Program-made: the position numbers and the translations under genes
Notes under the pieces: model-generated
What the model saw: the letters and a program-made list of their open reading frames with translations, nothing else
What the model was told of the DNA's origin: nothing
Database searches by the model: none
In this document: in pieces, positions 1 through 7,790 of the stretch
How positions within the stretch are numbered: position 1 is the stretch's first letter
Layout: each line of letters starts with the position of its first letter
Origin: Catenulispora sp. GP43
GTDB lineage: Bacteria > Actinomycetota > Actinomycetes > Streptomycetales > Catenulisporaceae
NCBI RefSeq assembly: GCF_041260665.1
Contig: NZ_JBGCCT010000030.1
Location: 1-64,000 of the forward strand
DNA length: 64,000 nt
Direction of reading: 5' to 3'

Positions 1-47
1 GCTGGTCGGTGTGTTTCTGGTGCTGGTCCCTGTTCCCCCGGCCGCCC

Positions 48-104
48 GGGGGGGGGGGGGGGCGCCGGGGGGCGGCGCGGCGGCCGCCCCCCCCCCCCCC
101 CCCC
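48..104. repeat. Poly-G / poly-C inverted tract
   Basis: A run of 15 G (48-62) is followed by a run of 18 C (87-104), with a GC-only stretch between them, so the two runs can pair into a very stable hairpin. It lies just beyond the stop codon of the minus-strand gene at 135-1571 and could end its transcript, although no T-tract is visible. Homopolymers this long also tend to be miscounted in assemblies, so the exact lengths are uncertain. Confidence 0.5.
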
Positions 105-134
105 GCCACTCACGCCCCGCGCAGGCGCCCGCCA

Positions 135-1571
135 CTACTCGGTGCCGTGCGCCTGCCCGTCGCCGTCGCCGTGGTCGCCGCCGTGGTCGTGGTCGCCGCC
201 GTAGTCGTGGTCACGGTCATGGTCATGCCCGTGATCCGCGGCGCCGGCCAGCGCCATCCGCTCCCGCCGCTTCATCAGCACCCACCACAGCACCAGCGCC
301 AGGCACACCGCGAGCAGCCCGACCGCGACCAGGATCGTCGGGTTGCTGCTCGACGACGCGGCGTCGGGCGTGCTCGCCGCCTCGGTCGTCGAAGCCGGGT
401 CCGGGGTCGGGGAGGCGGTCGGCGCCGCGGTGGAGGAGTCGGTCGTGGTCTCCGTCGCGGTGGGGGCCGGCGCGGTCGGCGTCGCCGAGCTGCTCGGCGT
501 GCTCGACGGTGTCGAGGGCGCCGGAGGCGGCGGCTGCACCGTGAGCGTGCCGGACACGGTCGGCTGCGCGGCGAACGACAGCCCGACCGGGCTGAGCGCC
601 ACCGCCACCGCCACCGGCTGTGCCGGCGCCGACGAGGACGAGGACGAGGACGAGGTGGCCGACGAGCCCGGCTGGCCCGGGGCCTGCCCGGGCGCCGCGA
701 AGGCACCGGCGCCGACCGTCACCCGCACCAGGAACTGCGCCGAACCGCCGGCCGGCACCGTCAGCTGCGGGACCACCGTGGCCGACATGGGGCTGGTGGC
801 CGTGGCGTCGGAGACCGGCACCGTGTGCCAGGTCCCGCCGCCGGTCTGCTCCTCCACCTTCACGTCCGAGGCATGCGCGATGCAGCCCGCGGACCCCGCC
901 GAGCACAGCAGCAGCTTCACCGGGACGTCCTGCAGGCTCAGGTCCGTCGGGTTGTCCAGGGTGCCGGTCAGCACCATCGGCGCCCCGGCGCGCCCCGAGC
1001 CCGTGAGCCCGGAGACCTGGAAGGTGGGCCCGGTCACCGGCATCGACGCGACCGCCGTCGCGCCGTTGGCCGACGCGCTCACCCGCACGTCGTCGACCGC
1101 CGTCGTCCCGGGCGACATCCGCAGCTTGAGCACCTGCGTCCCGCTCGCCGGGACGGTCACGTCGTCGGTGACGGTGACCGACGCCTGGCCGGCCGGCACC
1201 GGCACCGTCTGCCAGGAGCCGCTCGCCTGGTCGTAGTGGTCCAGCCGCAGCGCGGTGGCCGAGACCCCGGAGCCCTCCGAGGTCAGCGTCATCGTCACGG
1301 CGCCGGTGTAGCCCTGGCCCCCGGCGTCCTTGACCGTGACGTCGACCTCCCGCTCGGGCAGCTGCTGGCCCGGCAGGTCCAGCGGCAGCTGCGCCGGCGC
1401 CGTCATCGACAGCTGCACGCCGTTGGCCGCGACGCCCGACACCGTCTGCGTCTTCGGCGCCGACGGCGGCGTGGCCACCGGCCCCGCCCCGTCCGCGGCC
1501 GCCGTCCCTGCGACCGCGCCCGCACCGACCACCATCAGGCCCGCCATGACAGCGCGAAGCCTTCGCCTCAT
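135..1571 (-). CDS. Secreted membrane-anchored protein with His/Asp-rich cytoplasmic tail
   Basis: The function is unknown. The 478-residue protein has an N-terminal signal peptide (about residues 1-26, with basic MRRRLR followed by a hydrophobic Ala/Val/Gly stretch). A long extracellular part follows that reads like repeated beta-sandwich modules. A Ser/Thr/Pro/Ala-rich stalk comes next (about 300-400), then one membrane helix (about 405-425, ending WWVLMKRRER) and a short cytoplasmic tail dominated by His, Asp and Gly (HGHDHDRDHD, then similar units). The layout suggests a surface protein held by its C-terminus, with a tail that could bind divalent metal. AGGGG lies 6 nt before the ATG at 1571 and supports that start. 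It diverges from the nuoD-type gene. The domain family was not recognised. Confidence 0.8.
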   Translation of the reverse strand: MRRRLRAVMAGLMVVGAGAVAGTAAADGAGPVATPPSAPKTQTVSGVAANGVQLSMTAPAQLPLDLPGQQLPEREVDVTVKDAGGQGYTGAVTMTLTSEGSGVSATALRLDHYDQASGSWQTVPVPAGQASVTVTDDVTVPASGTQVLKLRMSPGTTAVDDVRVSASANGATAVASMPVTGPTFQVSGLTGSGRAGAPMVLTGTLDNPTDLSLQDVPVKLLLCSAGSAGCIAHASDVKVEEQTGGGTWHTVPVSDATATSPMSATVVPQLTVPAGGSAQFLVRVTVGAGAFAAPGQAPGQPGSSATSSSSSSSSAPAQPVAVAVALSPVGLSFAAQPTVSGTLTVQPPPPAPSTPSSTPSSSATPTAPAPTATETTTDSSTAAPTASPTPDPASTTEAASTPDAASSSSNPTILVAVGLLAVCLALVLWWVLMKRRERMALAGAADHGHDHDRDHDYGGDHDHGGDHGDGDGQAHGTE

Positions 1572-1744
1572 ATCCGACCCCTGACCGCCCCGCGGCCCGT
1601 CCGCACGGGCCTCCCATCACATAGACGCAACGGGGCACGGCGCGTTGCCTGTCCTCCCCCGGTCGTCACCGAACCGTGATCGACGCCCGCCGCATGCCCA
1701 CGCCCCCGGTCACCGCCCGGCCGGCGGTCCGGGCGCCTGGCACA

Positions 1745-2917
1745 ATGACCGGCATGACCTCCCAGCAGCTGACCGAGCGCATCGCGGGCACCGGAACGGG
1801 CCTGGAGACCACCGACATGGTGCTCAACATCGGCCCGCAGCACCCGGCCACCCACGGCGTGCTGCGGCTGCGGCTGGTCCTGGACGGCGAGCGCATCGTC
1901 TCGGCCGACCCGATCATCGGCTACATGCACCGCGGCGCCGAGAAGCTCTTCGAGGTCCGCGACTACCGGCAGATCATCGTGCTGGCCAACCGCCACGACT
2001 GGCTGTCGGCCTTCTCCAGCGAGCTCGGCGTGGTGCTGGCCGTGGAGCGGATGCTCGGGATGGAGGTCCCCGAGCGCGCCACCTGGGCCCGCACCCTGCT
2101 GGCCGAGCTGAACCGGATCCTCAACCACCTGATGTTCCTGGGCTCCTATCCGCTGGAGCTGGGCGCGATCACGCCGATCTTCTACGCGTTCCGGGAGCGC
2201 GAGGAGATCCAGGCGGTGATGGAGGAGATCTCCGGCGGCCGCATGCACTTCATGTTCAACCGGGTCGGCGGCCTGAAGGAGGAACTGCCGCTGGGCTGGA
2301 CCGACCGGGTCCGGGCCGCGATCGCCCTGGTGCGCTCCCGGATGTCCGACATCGACCGGCTGATCACCGGCAACGAGATCTTCCGGGCCCGCACCCGGGG
2401 CGTGGGGGTCCTGACCCCCGAGCAGATCGCCGCCTACGGGGTGTCCGGCCCGATCGCCCGCGCCTCCGGCGTCGACTTCGACCTGCGCCGCGACGACCCG
2501 TACCTGGCCTACGGCGAGCCGGAGGTGCGCGAGACGCTGAAGGTGGTCACCGGCCGGGGCGGCGACTGCCTGTCCCGCTTCGAGGTGCTGCTGGAGCAGG
2601 CGTACAACTCCCTGGACATCGCGAAGGCCTGCGCCGACAAGCTGGACACCCTGGACACCGGGCCGATCAACCAGCGGCTGCCCAAGATCCTGAAGGTGCC
2701 GGAGGGGCACACCTACGCCTGGACCGAGAACCCGCTGGGCATCAACGGGTACTTCCTGGTCTCGCACGGCGACAAGACGCCGTGGCGGCTCAAGCTGCGC
2801 TCGGCGTCGTTCAACAACATCCAGGTGCTCTCCGAGGCGCTGCCCGGACATCTGGTGGCGGACATGGTCGCGATCCTGGGGTCGATGTTCTTCGTGGTCG
2901 GGGACATCGACAAGTGA
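1745..2917 (+). CDS. nuoD: NADH-quinone oxidoreductase subunit D (stand-alone NuoD-type)
   Basis: This is a 49-kDa-type subunit of complex I, part of the quinone-site module at the cytoplasmic membrane. The family signature is clear: [14 protein letters not shown] near the N-terminus, GYMHRGAEK, the NRILNHL segment, and the C-terminal [11 protein letters not shown] that ends the family. About 390 residues is the normal length. In-frame ATGs lie at 1745 and 1754; an upstream extension to 1676 looks non-coding. No ribosome site is obvious, so the message may be leaderless. It is solitary: no other nuo genes are nearby, so it is probably a second NuoD paralogue rather than the copy of a main nuo operon. 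Transcription ends at the hairpin at 2986-3023. Confidence 0.9.
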   Translation: MTGMTSQQLTERIAGTGTGLETTDMVLNIGPQHPATHGVLRLRLVLDGERIVSADPIIGYMHRGAEKLFEVRDYRQIIVLANRHDWLSAFSSELGVVLAVERMLGMEVPERATWARTLLAELNRILNHLMFLGSYPLELGAITPIFYAFREREEIQAVMEEISGGRMHFMFNRVGGLKEELPLGWTDRVRAAIALVRSRMSDIDRLITGNEIFRARTRGVGVLTPEQIAAYGVSGPIARASGVDFDLRRDDPYLAYGEPEVRETLKVVTGRGGDCLSRFEVLLEQAYNSLDIAKACADKLDTLDTGPINQRLPKILKVPEGHTYAWTENPLGINGYFLVSHGDKTPWRLKLRSASFNNIQVLSEALPGHLVADMVAILGSMFFVVGDIDK

Positions 2918-2925
2918 TCGGGTAG

Positions 2926-2985
2926 CCGGACACCGAGCACCGAGCACCGGACACCGAGCACCGAGCACCACCGGACACCGGACAC
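2926..2985. repeat. 21-bp tandem duplication after nuoD
   Basis: The unit CCGGACACCGAGCACCGAGCA occurs at 2926-2946 and again directly at 2947-2967. Further partial copies (CCGGACACCGGACAC) run to 2985. It lies between the stop codon of the NuoD-type gene and its terminator. It looks like a slippage-made minisatellite; no coding role is visible. Confidence 0.75.
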
Positions 2986-3023
2986 GCGAAAGGGCCCCGC
3001 CGAGATCGGCTGGGCCCTTTCGC
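2986..3023. terminator. Bidirectional terminator between nuoD and the 3050 gene
   Basis: A perfect 12-bp stem GCGAAAGGGCCC / GGGCCCTTTCGC encloses a 14-nt loop. It lies between the ends of two convergent genes, so it can serve both strands. Confidence 0.85.
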
Positions 3024-3049
3024 GCGAAGCTCAGTGGGGTTGAGGAACC

Positions 3050-4165
3050 TCAGGCGGTCCCGGTCTCCCGGTGCTCGATCTTGGCCATCTGCTGCGTCTC
3101 GTCGTACATCGTCAGGTCCACCGGGGCCGCGTTCGAGGTCGTGCCCTGATCCGCGGCGAGGTAGGGGCGGTAGAGCCGCTCCGGGGGCACCGGGCGGGCC
3201 GACGGCAGCGCCGTGGGCCGGCCGTCCTGGCGCTGGCGGGGCATGACCACGCCGGGCACCGTGTACGGGTCGTGGCCGGGGCCGGAGACCTCGCCGGCGA
3301 CGTCGAAGCCGACCTCGTCGCGCACCGCCAGGACCGCCGAGCGCAGCGGCCGCGGCTCGGCGGCGGGCAGCTCGGGCTGCGGCTGCGGCTGCGGCTGCGG
3401 TTCCAGCGCCCGGACCGGGACCGCGGCGGCCGGCCGCAGGTCGATCTCGGTGCCGGCGGCGGTCGTGCCGTAGTCGTACTCGGTGTATTCCGCGTACTCG
3501 GCGGTGTTCGCGTAGGCCGCGTATCCGGCCTGGTAGGCCGCGTCGTATTCGAGCTCGTAGACGCCCGAGCGCGCCGCCTGGTAGCCGGCGAACGCGTGGT
3601 CGTGCACCGACACCGGCTCGAACTGGTGCGCCGGCTCGAAGGGCTGGACCTGGGCGAAGGACTGCACCGCCGACCGGGTCAGCTCGGCCGCGGCCGTGGT
3701 CTGCTGCACCCACGCCGAGAGCACCGCGAGGTCGTGCTCGGCACGCACCCGCGCGGCCTCGGAGGCGTCGGCGCGCAGCTGCTCCTCCTTGGCCCGCTCC
3801 TCGAACAGGACGACGGTCTCCTCGGCGGCCAGCGCGTCCGTCTTGAGGTCGGCGATCTGCTTGTCGCGGCGCGAGGTCTCGTACTTCAGCTCCGCGGCGA
3901 GGTCCTCGCGCATCGCGGCGACCAGCTCCCGGCGGGTCGACCGGTCCCGGCGCGCGGCGACCATGGCGACGGAGGAGAAGACCGCGCCGGCGGCGGCCAT
4001 GCCGACGCCGAGCCGGAGATGGAACGGATCGCTCCAGGCGAGCGTGGTCGCGATGCCCGCGGCCGCGCCCGTCAAGGACGTGGTGGTGGCGACGATCGAG
4101 GGCCATGCCGGGCCGGCTATGTCGCCCCCGCGTCGCTGGGCCTGTAGCTGCCGAGCGTGACGCAT
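3050..4165 (-). CDS. Membrane protein with coiled coil and Tyr-rich tail, unknown function
   Basis: The 371-residue protein is not recognised. Two short hydrophobic segments near the N-terminus (about 22-43 and 52-70) look like a membrane hairpin. A charged, probably coiled-coil region follows (about 75-150, rich in Glu, Ala, Lys, Arg). After that comes a low-complexity cytoplasmic part with closely spaced tyrosines (about 205-235, for example AEYAEYTEYDYG), a PQPQPQPQPE run, and a polar C-terminus. The topology suggests an anchored scaffold. It is the last minus-strand gene of the block that begins with tilS, but a 113-bp gap to the DUF3180 gene means it may have its own promoter. No Shine-Dalgarno motif is visible before the ATG at 4165. 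Confidence 0.65.
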   Translation of the reverse strand: MRHARQLQAQRRGGDIAGPAWPSIVATTTSLTGAAAGIATTLAWSDPFHLRLGVGMAAAGAVFSSVAMVAARRDRSTRRELVAAMREDLAAELKYETSRRDKQIADLKTDALAAEETVVLFEERAKEEQLRADASEAARVRAEHDLAVLSAWVQQTTAAAELTRSAVQSFAQVQPFEPAHQFEPVSVHDHAFAGYQAARSGVYELEYDAAYQAGYAAYANTAEYAEYTEYDYGTTAAGTEIDLRPAAAVPVRALEPQPQPQPQPELPAAEPRPLRSAVLAVRDEVGFDVAGEVSGPGHDPYTVPGVVMPRQRQDGRPTALPSARPVPPERLYRPYLAADQGTTSNAAPVDLTMYDETQQMAKIEHRETGTA

Positions 4166-4278
4166 GGCCGAACATTACTGGCTGCGGCCTCGCACGGACA
4201 AGCGAAACGTACGAGCGATACCGGGCACGCGGATATCAAGATCTTGCAAATGGTCAGGCTTCGGACATACCCGGCGAA

Positions 4279-4911
4279 TCAAGAGCCTGAATGGTTGGAC
4301 TCCCGGCGGACCGGAAAGGTCCCGTCCGGCCGGTTGCGCACCGGACGCGTGGGGGCGGCCGACTTCGTCTTGGTCCCGTCCTTCGGCAGCCCGTCCTCCG
4401 GGCCGCTGGGCGGTACCCGCAGCACGTACTCCAGGAACAGCGCCGCGGCGACGAGGGCCAGACCGCACAGGACGGTGATACCGCAGACGATCGCGCGGGT
4501 CCGGTAGACGTCGATGCCGAGCTTGCTGAGCAGGAACACCCCGTAGCCGGCGTACACGCCGGAGACGATCGCCCCGACCATCGAGGAGGCCTTCGCGAAC
4601 ATCACCGCGCGCGCCGCCTGTAGCGGGTCCAGCGGCTTGGCGGCGCGCTGCCCGGGCAGCAGCGGCGGGGTCGGCTCGCCGTCGGCGATGCGCTGGACCG
4701 CCTCGCGCTGCGTCTTCAGCCGCGAGCGGAAGCCCAGCGCGGTGGCCAGGATGATGACGGCCAGGATCGCCGGGGTCAGCGGGGCGGAAGCCGGGACGCC
4801 GGGCGGGGTGCCGTAGTGCGACCAGAGCTGGACGCCGCCATAGGACAAGGCGCCGACCACGAGGAACGCGGTCACGAGTGCCAGGGGACGGGTGGGCTTC
4901 ACAGGGTCCAC
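4279..4911 (-). CDS. DUF3180-family membrane protein
   Basis: This is a small integral membrane protein of the actinobacterial DUF3180 family, whose members typically sit just downstream of folK; no biochemical role is known. The 210 residues contain hydrophobic segments at about 10-28, 46-61, 108-128 and 140-162 with a hydrophilic C-terminal tail. The GTG at 4911 gives MDPVKPTRPLAL, the typical start of the family; no strong ribosome site is seen. A 217-bp stretch without a gene separates it from folK. Confidence 0.8.
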   Translation of the reverse strand: MDPVKPTRPLALVTAFLVVGALSYGGVQLWSHYGTPPGVPASAPLTPAILAVIILATALGFRSRLKTQREAVQRIADGEPTPPLLPGQRAAKPLDPLQAARAVMFAKASSMVGAIVSGVYAGYGVFLLSKLGIDVYRTRAIVCGITVLCGLALVAAALFLEYVLRVPPSGPEDGLPKDGTKTKSAAPTRPVRNRPDGTFPVRRESNHSGS

Positions 4912-5128
4912 GGTACGCGGGTGGTGGCGGGGGAGGCGAGCCGCTGGGCCCGGGGCGTCCGGCGGCGGCGCCGCGCGCCGTCGCGGCCGCTGCCCAGAGC
5001 CTCGGCCGAGGCGCTGACCAGCGGCGGGACCCGGACCTGCGGGCCGGGCGCGCCGACGGCCGGCCGATGGCGGAAAACCGCGATTCGGGCCGGGGCGGCC
5101 GGCGGACCACCCCGGCGTGAATCGGCGG
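4912..5128. other. Gap between folK and the DUF3180 gene
   Basis: These 217 bases are extremely GC-rich and carry open frames on both strands, but none has a start signal or recognisable product. Short inverted GC segments could fold. No clear promoter or gene was seen. Confidence 0.5.
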
Positions 5129-5701
5129 TTACGGCAGCAGCAACTCCAGGTCGTCCCGGCGCGCCGCGCCCTGCGCCGCGGCCCCGCCGAGCGCGGCCAG
5201 CAGCTCGGCCACCGGCCCCACGCCGGTCAGCACGTCCTCGGGCCGCACGTCGTGCCACGGCGCCAGCACGAACGCGCGCTGCGCGGCCCGCGGGTGCGGC
5301 AGCGTCAGCTCGGCCTCGTCCGAGACCAGCTCGTCGACCTGGACGATGTCGATGTCGATGGTGCGCGCGCCCCAGTGCACCTCGCGGGTGCGGCCCAGGG
5401 CCTCCTCGATGGCCTGCGTCCGCATCAGGAGCATGTCCGGCGGCAGCGCCGAGGTCACGCCGAGCACAGCGTTCAGGTAGTCGTCCTGCGGCTCGGCGCC
5501 CTCCTCCAGCATCGGAGCGGTCTCGTAGACCGGGGACAGCCAGGTGACGGTCAGCGTCGGGGTGTCGGCCAGGGAATCCACCGCGGATTGCAGGTTGGCC
5601 AGGCGGTCCCCGAGGTTGCCGCCTATCGCCAGGACCGCGGTGTGGGTGCGAAGACCCTCGCCCCCGGCCGTCCCGCCCATGTCGCCGACCGTCTGGCTCA
5701 T
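5129..5701 (-). CDS. folK: 2-amino-4-hydroxy-6-hydroxymethyldihydropteridine diphosphokinase
   Basis: FolK transfers pyrophosphate from ATP to 6-hydroxymethyl-7,8-dihydropterin in folate synthesis. The 190-residue product has the family core: AVLAIGGNLGDR at the N-terminus, SPVYETAPM, DDYLNAVLGV, and the HPPK signature HWGARTIDIDIVQ followed by LPHPRAAQRAFVLAP. A longer in-frame extension exists, but the ATG at 5701 overlaps the folB stop by 4 bp (ATGA), the usual coupled arrangement here. About 15 polar residues precede the first strand. It works directly after FolB and before FolP in the pathway. Confidence 0.95.
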   Translation of the reverse strand: MSQTVGDMGGTAGGEGLRTHTAVLAIGGNLGDRLANLQSAVDSLADTPTLTVTWLSPVYETAPMLEEGAEPQDDYLNAVLGVTSALPPDMLLMRTQAIEEALGRTREVHWGARTIDIDIVQVDELVSDEAELTLPHPRAAQRAFVLAPWHDVRPEDVLTGVGPVAELLAALGGAAAQGAARRDDLELLLP

Positions 5702-6129
5702 ATCGCCGACCCGCCGTTCTCCGGCTGCCGCACGGCGGCGGCCGCCAGGTCCTCCCGTGTCCGTACCACGGTCACGGTGACGTCCTCGAACGGCACCGTG
5801 ATCGGCGCGTCCGGCTTGTGGAGCGTGATCTCGACCTCTTCGACGAGCGGGTACTCCAGGCACGCCGCGGCCATCCGGGCCGCCAGGGTCTCGATCAGGT
5901 TGACCGGGTCGCCCTCGATCAGCGCCACGATGCGCTCGGAGACCTCGCCGTAGTTGACCGTGTCCTCCAGGGCGTCGCTGACGGCGGCACGGCTGGTGTC
6001 CAGGCCCAGCGTGACGTCGACCATGAACGTCTGGCCCTTCTCCCGCTCGCGCTCGAAGACCCCGTGGTGGCCGCGCCCGCGCAGCCCGTGGACGGTCACC
6101 CGGTCGAGCCGCTTGTTGTGAGTAGACAT
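5698..6129 (-). CDS. folB: Dihydroneopterin aldolase
   Basis: FolB cleaves 7,8-dihydroneopterin to hydroxymethyldihydropterin and glycolaldehyde. The 143-residue protein shows the tunnel-fold family features: VHGLRGRGHHGVFEREREKG with the active-site Glu region, VNYGEV, and the LIETLAARM segment followed by VEITLHKPDAPI. In-frame ATGs at 6141 and 6132 lie just upstream; 6129 gives MSTHNKRLDRVTV and was chosen by family length. Its stop overlaps the folK start by 4 bp, so the two are probably translationally coupled. Confidence 0.93.
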   Translation of the reverse strand: MSTHNKRLDRVTVHGLRGRGHHGVFEREREKGQTFMVDVTLGLDTSRAAVSDALEDTVNYGEVSERIVALIEGDPVNLIETLAARMAAACLEYPLVEEVEITLHKPDAPITVPFEDVTVTVVRTREDLAAAAVRQPENGGSAI

Positions 6130-6234
6130 CATGACGAACATACCGGGGCCGGTTCCGGCATGCCGTTCCGGGATCGCCCGAATACCGCCACCGGGTCCGG
6201 ACCACGCGTGATGCCCGGCCCCGGCCCGCGCCGC

Positions 6235-6903
6235 CTACTCCTCGACGCTCTCCATGACCGCGGACGCGTGGTGCATCCACAGCCGCCAGCCGTCGTCGGT
6301 GCGGCGGAAGATGTTGACCGTCGTGGCCCGGCCGCCGGCGATGAAGCCCGGGTCCTCCTCCGAGGAGCCGGCCGACATGTCGGTGATGATGTTCTCGGTC
6401 AGGCTGACCACCGCGATCCGGTCCACCACGTCGATCCGCACGTCGGTGAGGAAGAACTGCAGGAACGGGGTGTTCGCGCACACCACCGCCCAGGAGCGCA
6501 GCACGTCCTCGCGCCCGAACACCGGCGCCCAGCCGGGGTGCACGCACTGCACCGAGGCCTCGAACGGCCCGGACAGCCAGATCGCCCCGAGCCGGTCCAG
6601 GTCGCCGGCCTCGGCGGCGGCGTAGAACTCCTCGTTGGCCTCGGTGATCGCCTCGATGTCCGCGGCCACCTGCGGCGGCGGGCCGTCGGGGCCGGCCGCG
6701 AAGGCGCCGAACTCCTCCTCGAACTCGCCGAAGTCCTCGAACCCGTCCCGGTCCCGCCCGGCGTCCGCCGGCTCTCCGGGCTCTCCCGGGCCGTCGGGAC
6801 CGCCGTGCTCGCCGGGGTCTCGGGGGTCGCCGGGCTCTCGGGGGTCGCGGGGGTCTCGGGGCTCGCCGGGACCGCCCACGCCGTCAGGCTCCCGGGCGCT
6901 CAT
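6235..6903 (-). CDS. SnoaL/NTF2-like protein with Pro-Asp-Glu repeat N-terminus
   Basis: The second half (about residues 85-222) is an NTF2-fold SnoaL-like domain: ANEEFYAAAEAGDLDRLGAIW, the VQCVHPGW metal or ligand pocket His, then the strands ending in GWRLWMHHAS. The enzymatic role is unknown. The first 70 residues are low-complexity repeats of Pro, Gly, Glu, Asp and Arg (EPRDPREPGDPRDPGE) that are probably disordered. The gene overlaps folP by 4 bp (ATGA at 6900-6903) and precedes folB, a position conserved in many actinobacterial folate operons. A role in folate supply is suggested by context only. Confidence 0.85.
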   Translation of the reverse strand: MSAREPDGVGGPGEPRDPRDPREPGDPRDPGEHGGPDGPGEPGEPADAGRDRDGFEDFGEFEEEFGAFAAGPDGPPPQVAADIEAITEANEEFYAAAEAGDLDRLGAIWLSGPFEASVQCVHPGWAPVFGREDVLRSWAVVCANTPFLQFFLTDVRIDVVDRIAVVSLTENIITDMSAGSSEEDPGFIAGGRATTVNIFRRTDDGWRLWMHHASAVMESVEE

Positions 6904-7781
6904 CGCGCCGCCGCCAGCGCCGCGGCCACCCGGACCGCGTCCAGCGAGCCGAGCGCGTCGTGCGCGCGCACGCCCCAGGCCCCGGCGGCCGCGACCAGCG
7001 CGGACAGCGCGGCCGTGGCCGAGTCCCGGCCGTGCGGCGGGCGGATCCCGGCATTCTGGTCGGCCAGCAGCCGGCCCAGGAAGTTCTTGCGGGAGGCGGC
7101 GATCAGCAGCGGCCGGCCGAGCGACTCCAGCTTCTCCAGATGGGCCAGCAGGGCCCAGTTGTGGTCGGCGTTCTTCGCGAAGCCCAGGCCGGGGTCCAGG
7201 ATCACCTGGTCCCCGCCGATGCCGGCGGACAGGGCCGCGTCGAAGCGCGCCCGCAGTTCCTCCACGACGTCCTTCACGACGTCGTCGTACACCGCGCGGG
7301 TCTGCATGTCAGTGCTGTGCCCGCGCCAGTGCATCAAGATGTACGGCACCCCGGCCTGGGCCACGAGCGGGAACATGTCCGGATCGGCCAGACCACCGGA
7401 GACGTCGTTGACGATCACCGCGCCGGCGTCCAGCGCGGCCGCGGCGGTCGTGGCGCGCATGGTGTCCACCGACACCCGCACCCCGGCCGCGGCCAGCTGC
7501 TCGATCACCGGCAGGACCCGGTCCAGCTCCTGCTCGGCGGTGACCCGGGCGGCGCCGGGCCGGGTGGACTCCCCGCCCACGTCGACCACGTCCACACCGT
7601 GCCGGTGCAGCCGCAGGCCGTGCGCCACGGCCTTGGCGGTGTCCCCGTCGGCGTAGTACTCGCCGCCGTCGGAGAAGGAGTCGGGCGTCACGTTCACCAC
7701 ACCGAAAACGGCACAGCGTCCGAAATCCGGCAGACCGCGCACGGTCTGGCTGCGGTTGAGGGGCCGGCCCTGCGCGTTCAT
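6900..7781 (-). CDS. folP: Dihydropteroate synthase
   Basis: FolP condenses hydroxymethyldihydropterin pyrophosphate with p-aminobenzoate; it is the sulfonamide target. The 293-residue TIM barrel has all signatures: GVVNVTPDSFSDGG (pterin and pyrophosphate loop), DVGGESTRPGA, SVDTMRA, VNDVSGG, DPGLGFAK and ASRKNFLG. The start at 7781 follows the stop of the DUF2156 gene by only 9 bp. The stop overlaps the SnoaL-like gene, so this is an operon internal gene. Confidence 0.95.
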   Translation of the reverse strand: MNAQGRPLNRSQTVRGLPDFGRCAVFGVVNVTPDSFSDGGEYYADGDTAKAVAHGLRLHRHGVDVVDVGGESTRPGAARVTAEQELDRVLPVIEQLAAAGVRVSVDTMRATTAAAALDAGAVIVNDVSGGLADPDMFPLVAQAGVPYILMHWRGHSTDMQTRAVYDDVVKDVVEELRARFDAALSAGIGGDQVILDPGLGFAKNADHNWALLAHLEKLESLGRPLLIAASRKNFLGRLLADQNAGIRPPHGRDSATAALSALVAAAGAWGVRAHDALGSLDAVRVAAALAAAR

Positions 7782-7790
7782 GGTGAAAGC

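Noticed and set aside
9-1679. A 556-codon plus-strand frame across the first gene
   Set aside because: It is Arg/Gly-rich without motifs and is antisense to a protein with a clear signal peptide, membrane helix and ribosome binding site.
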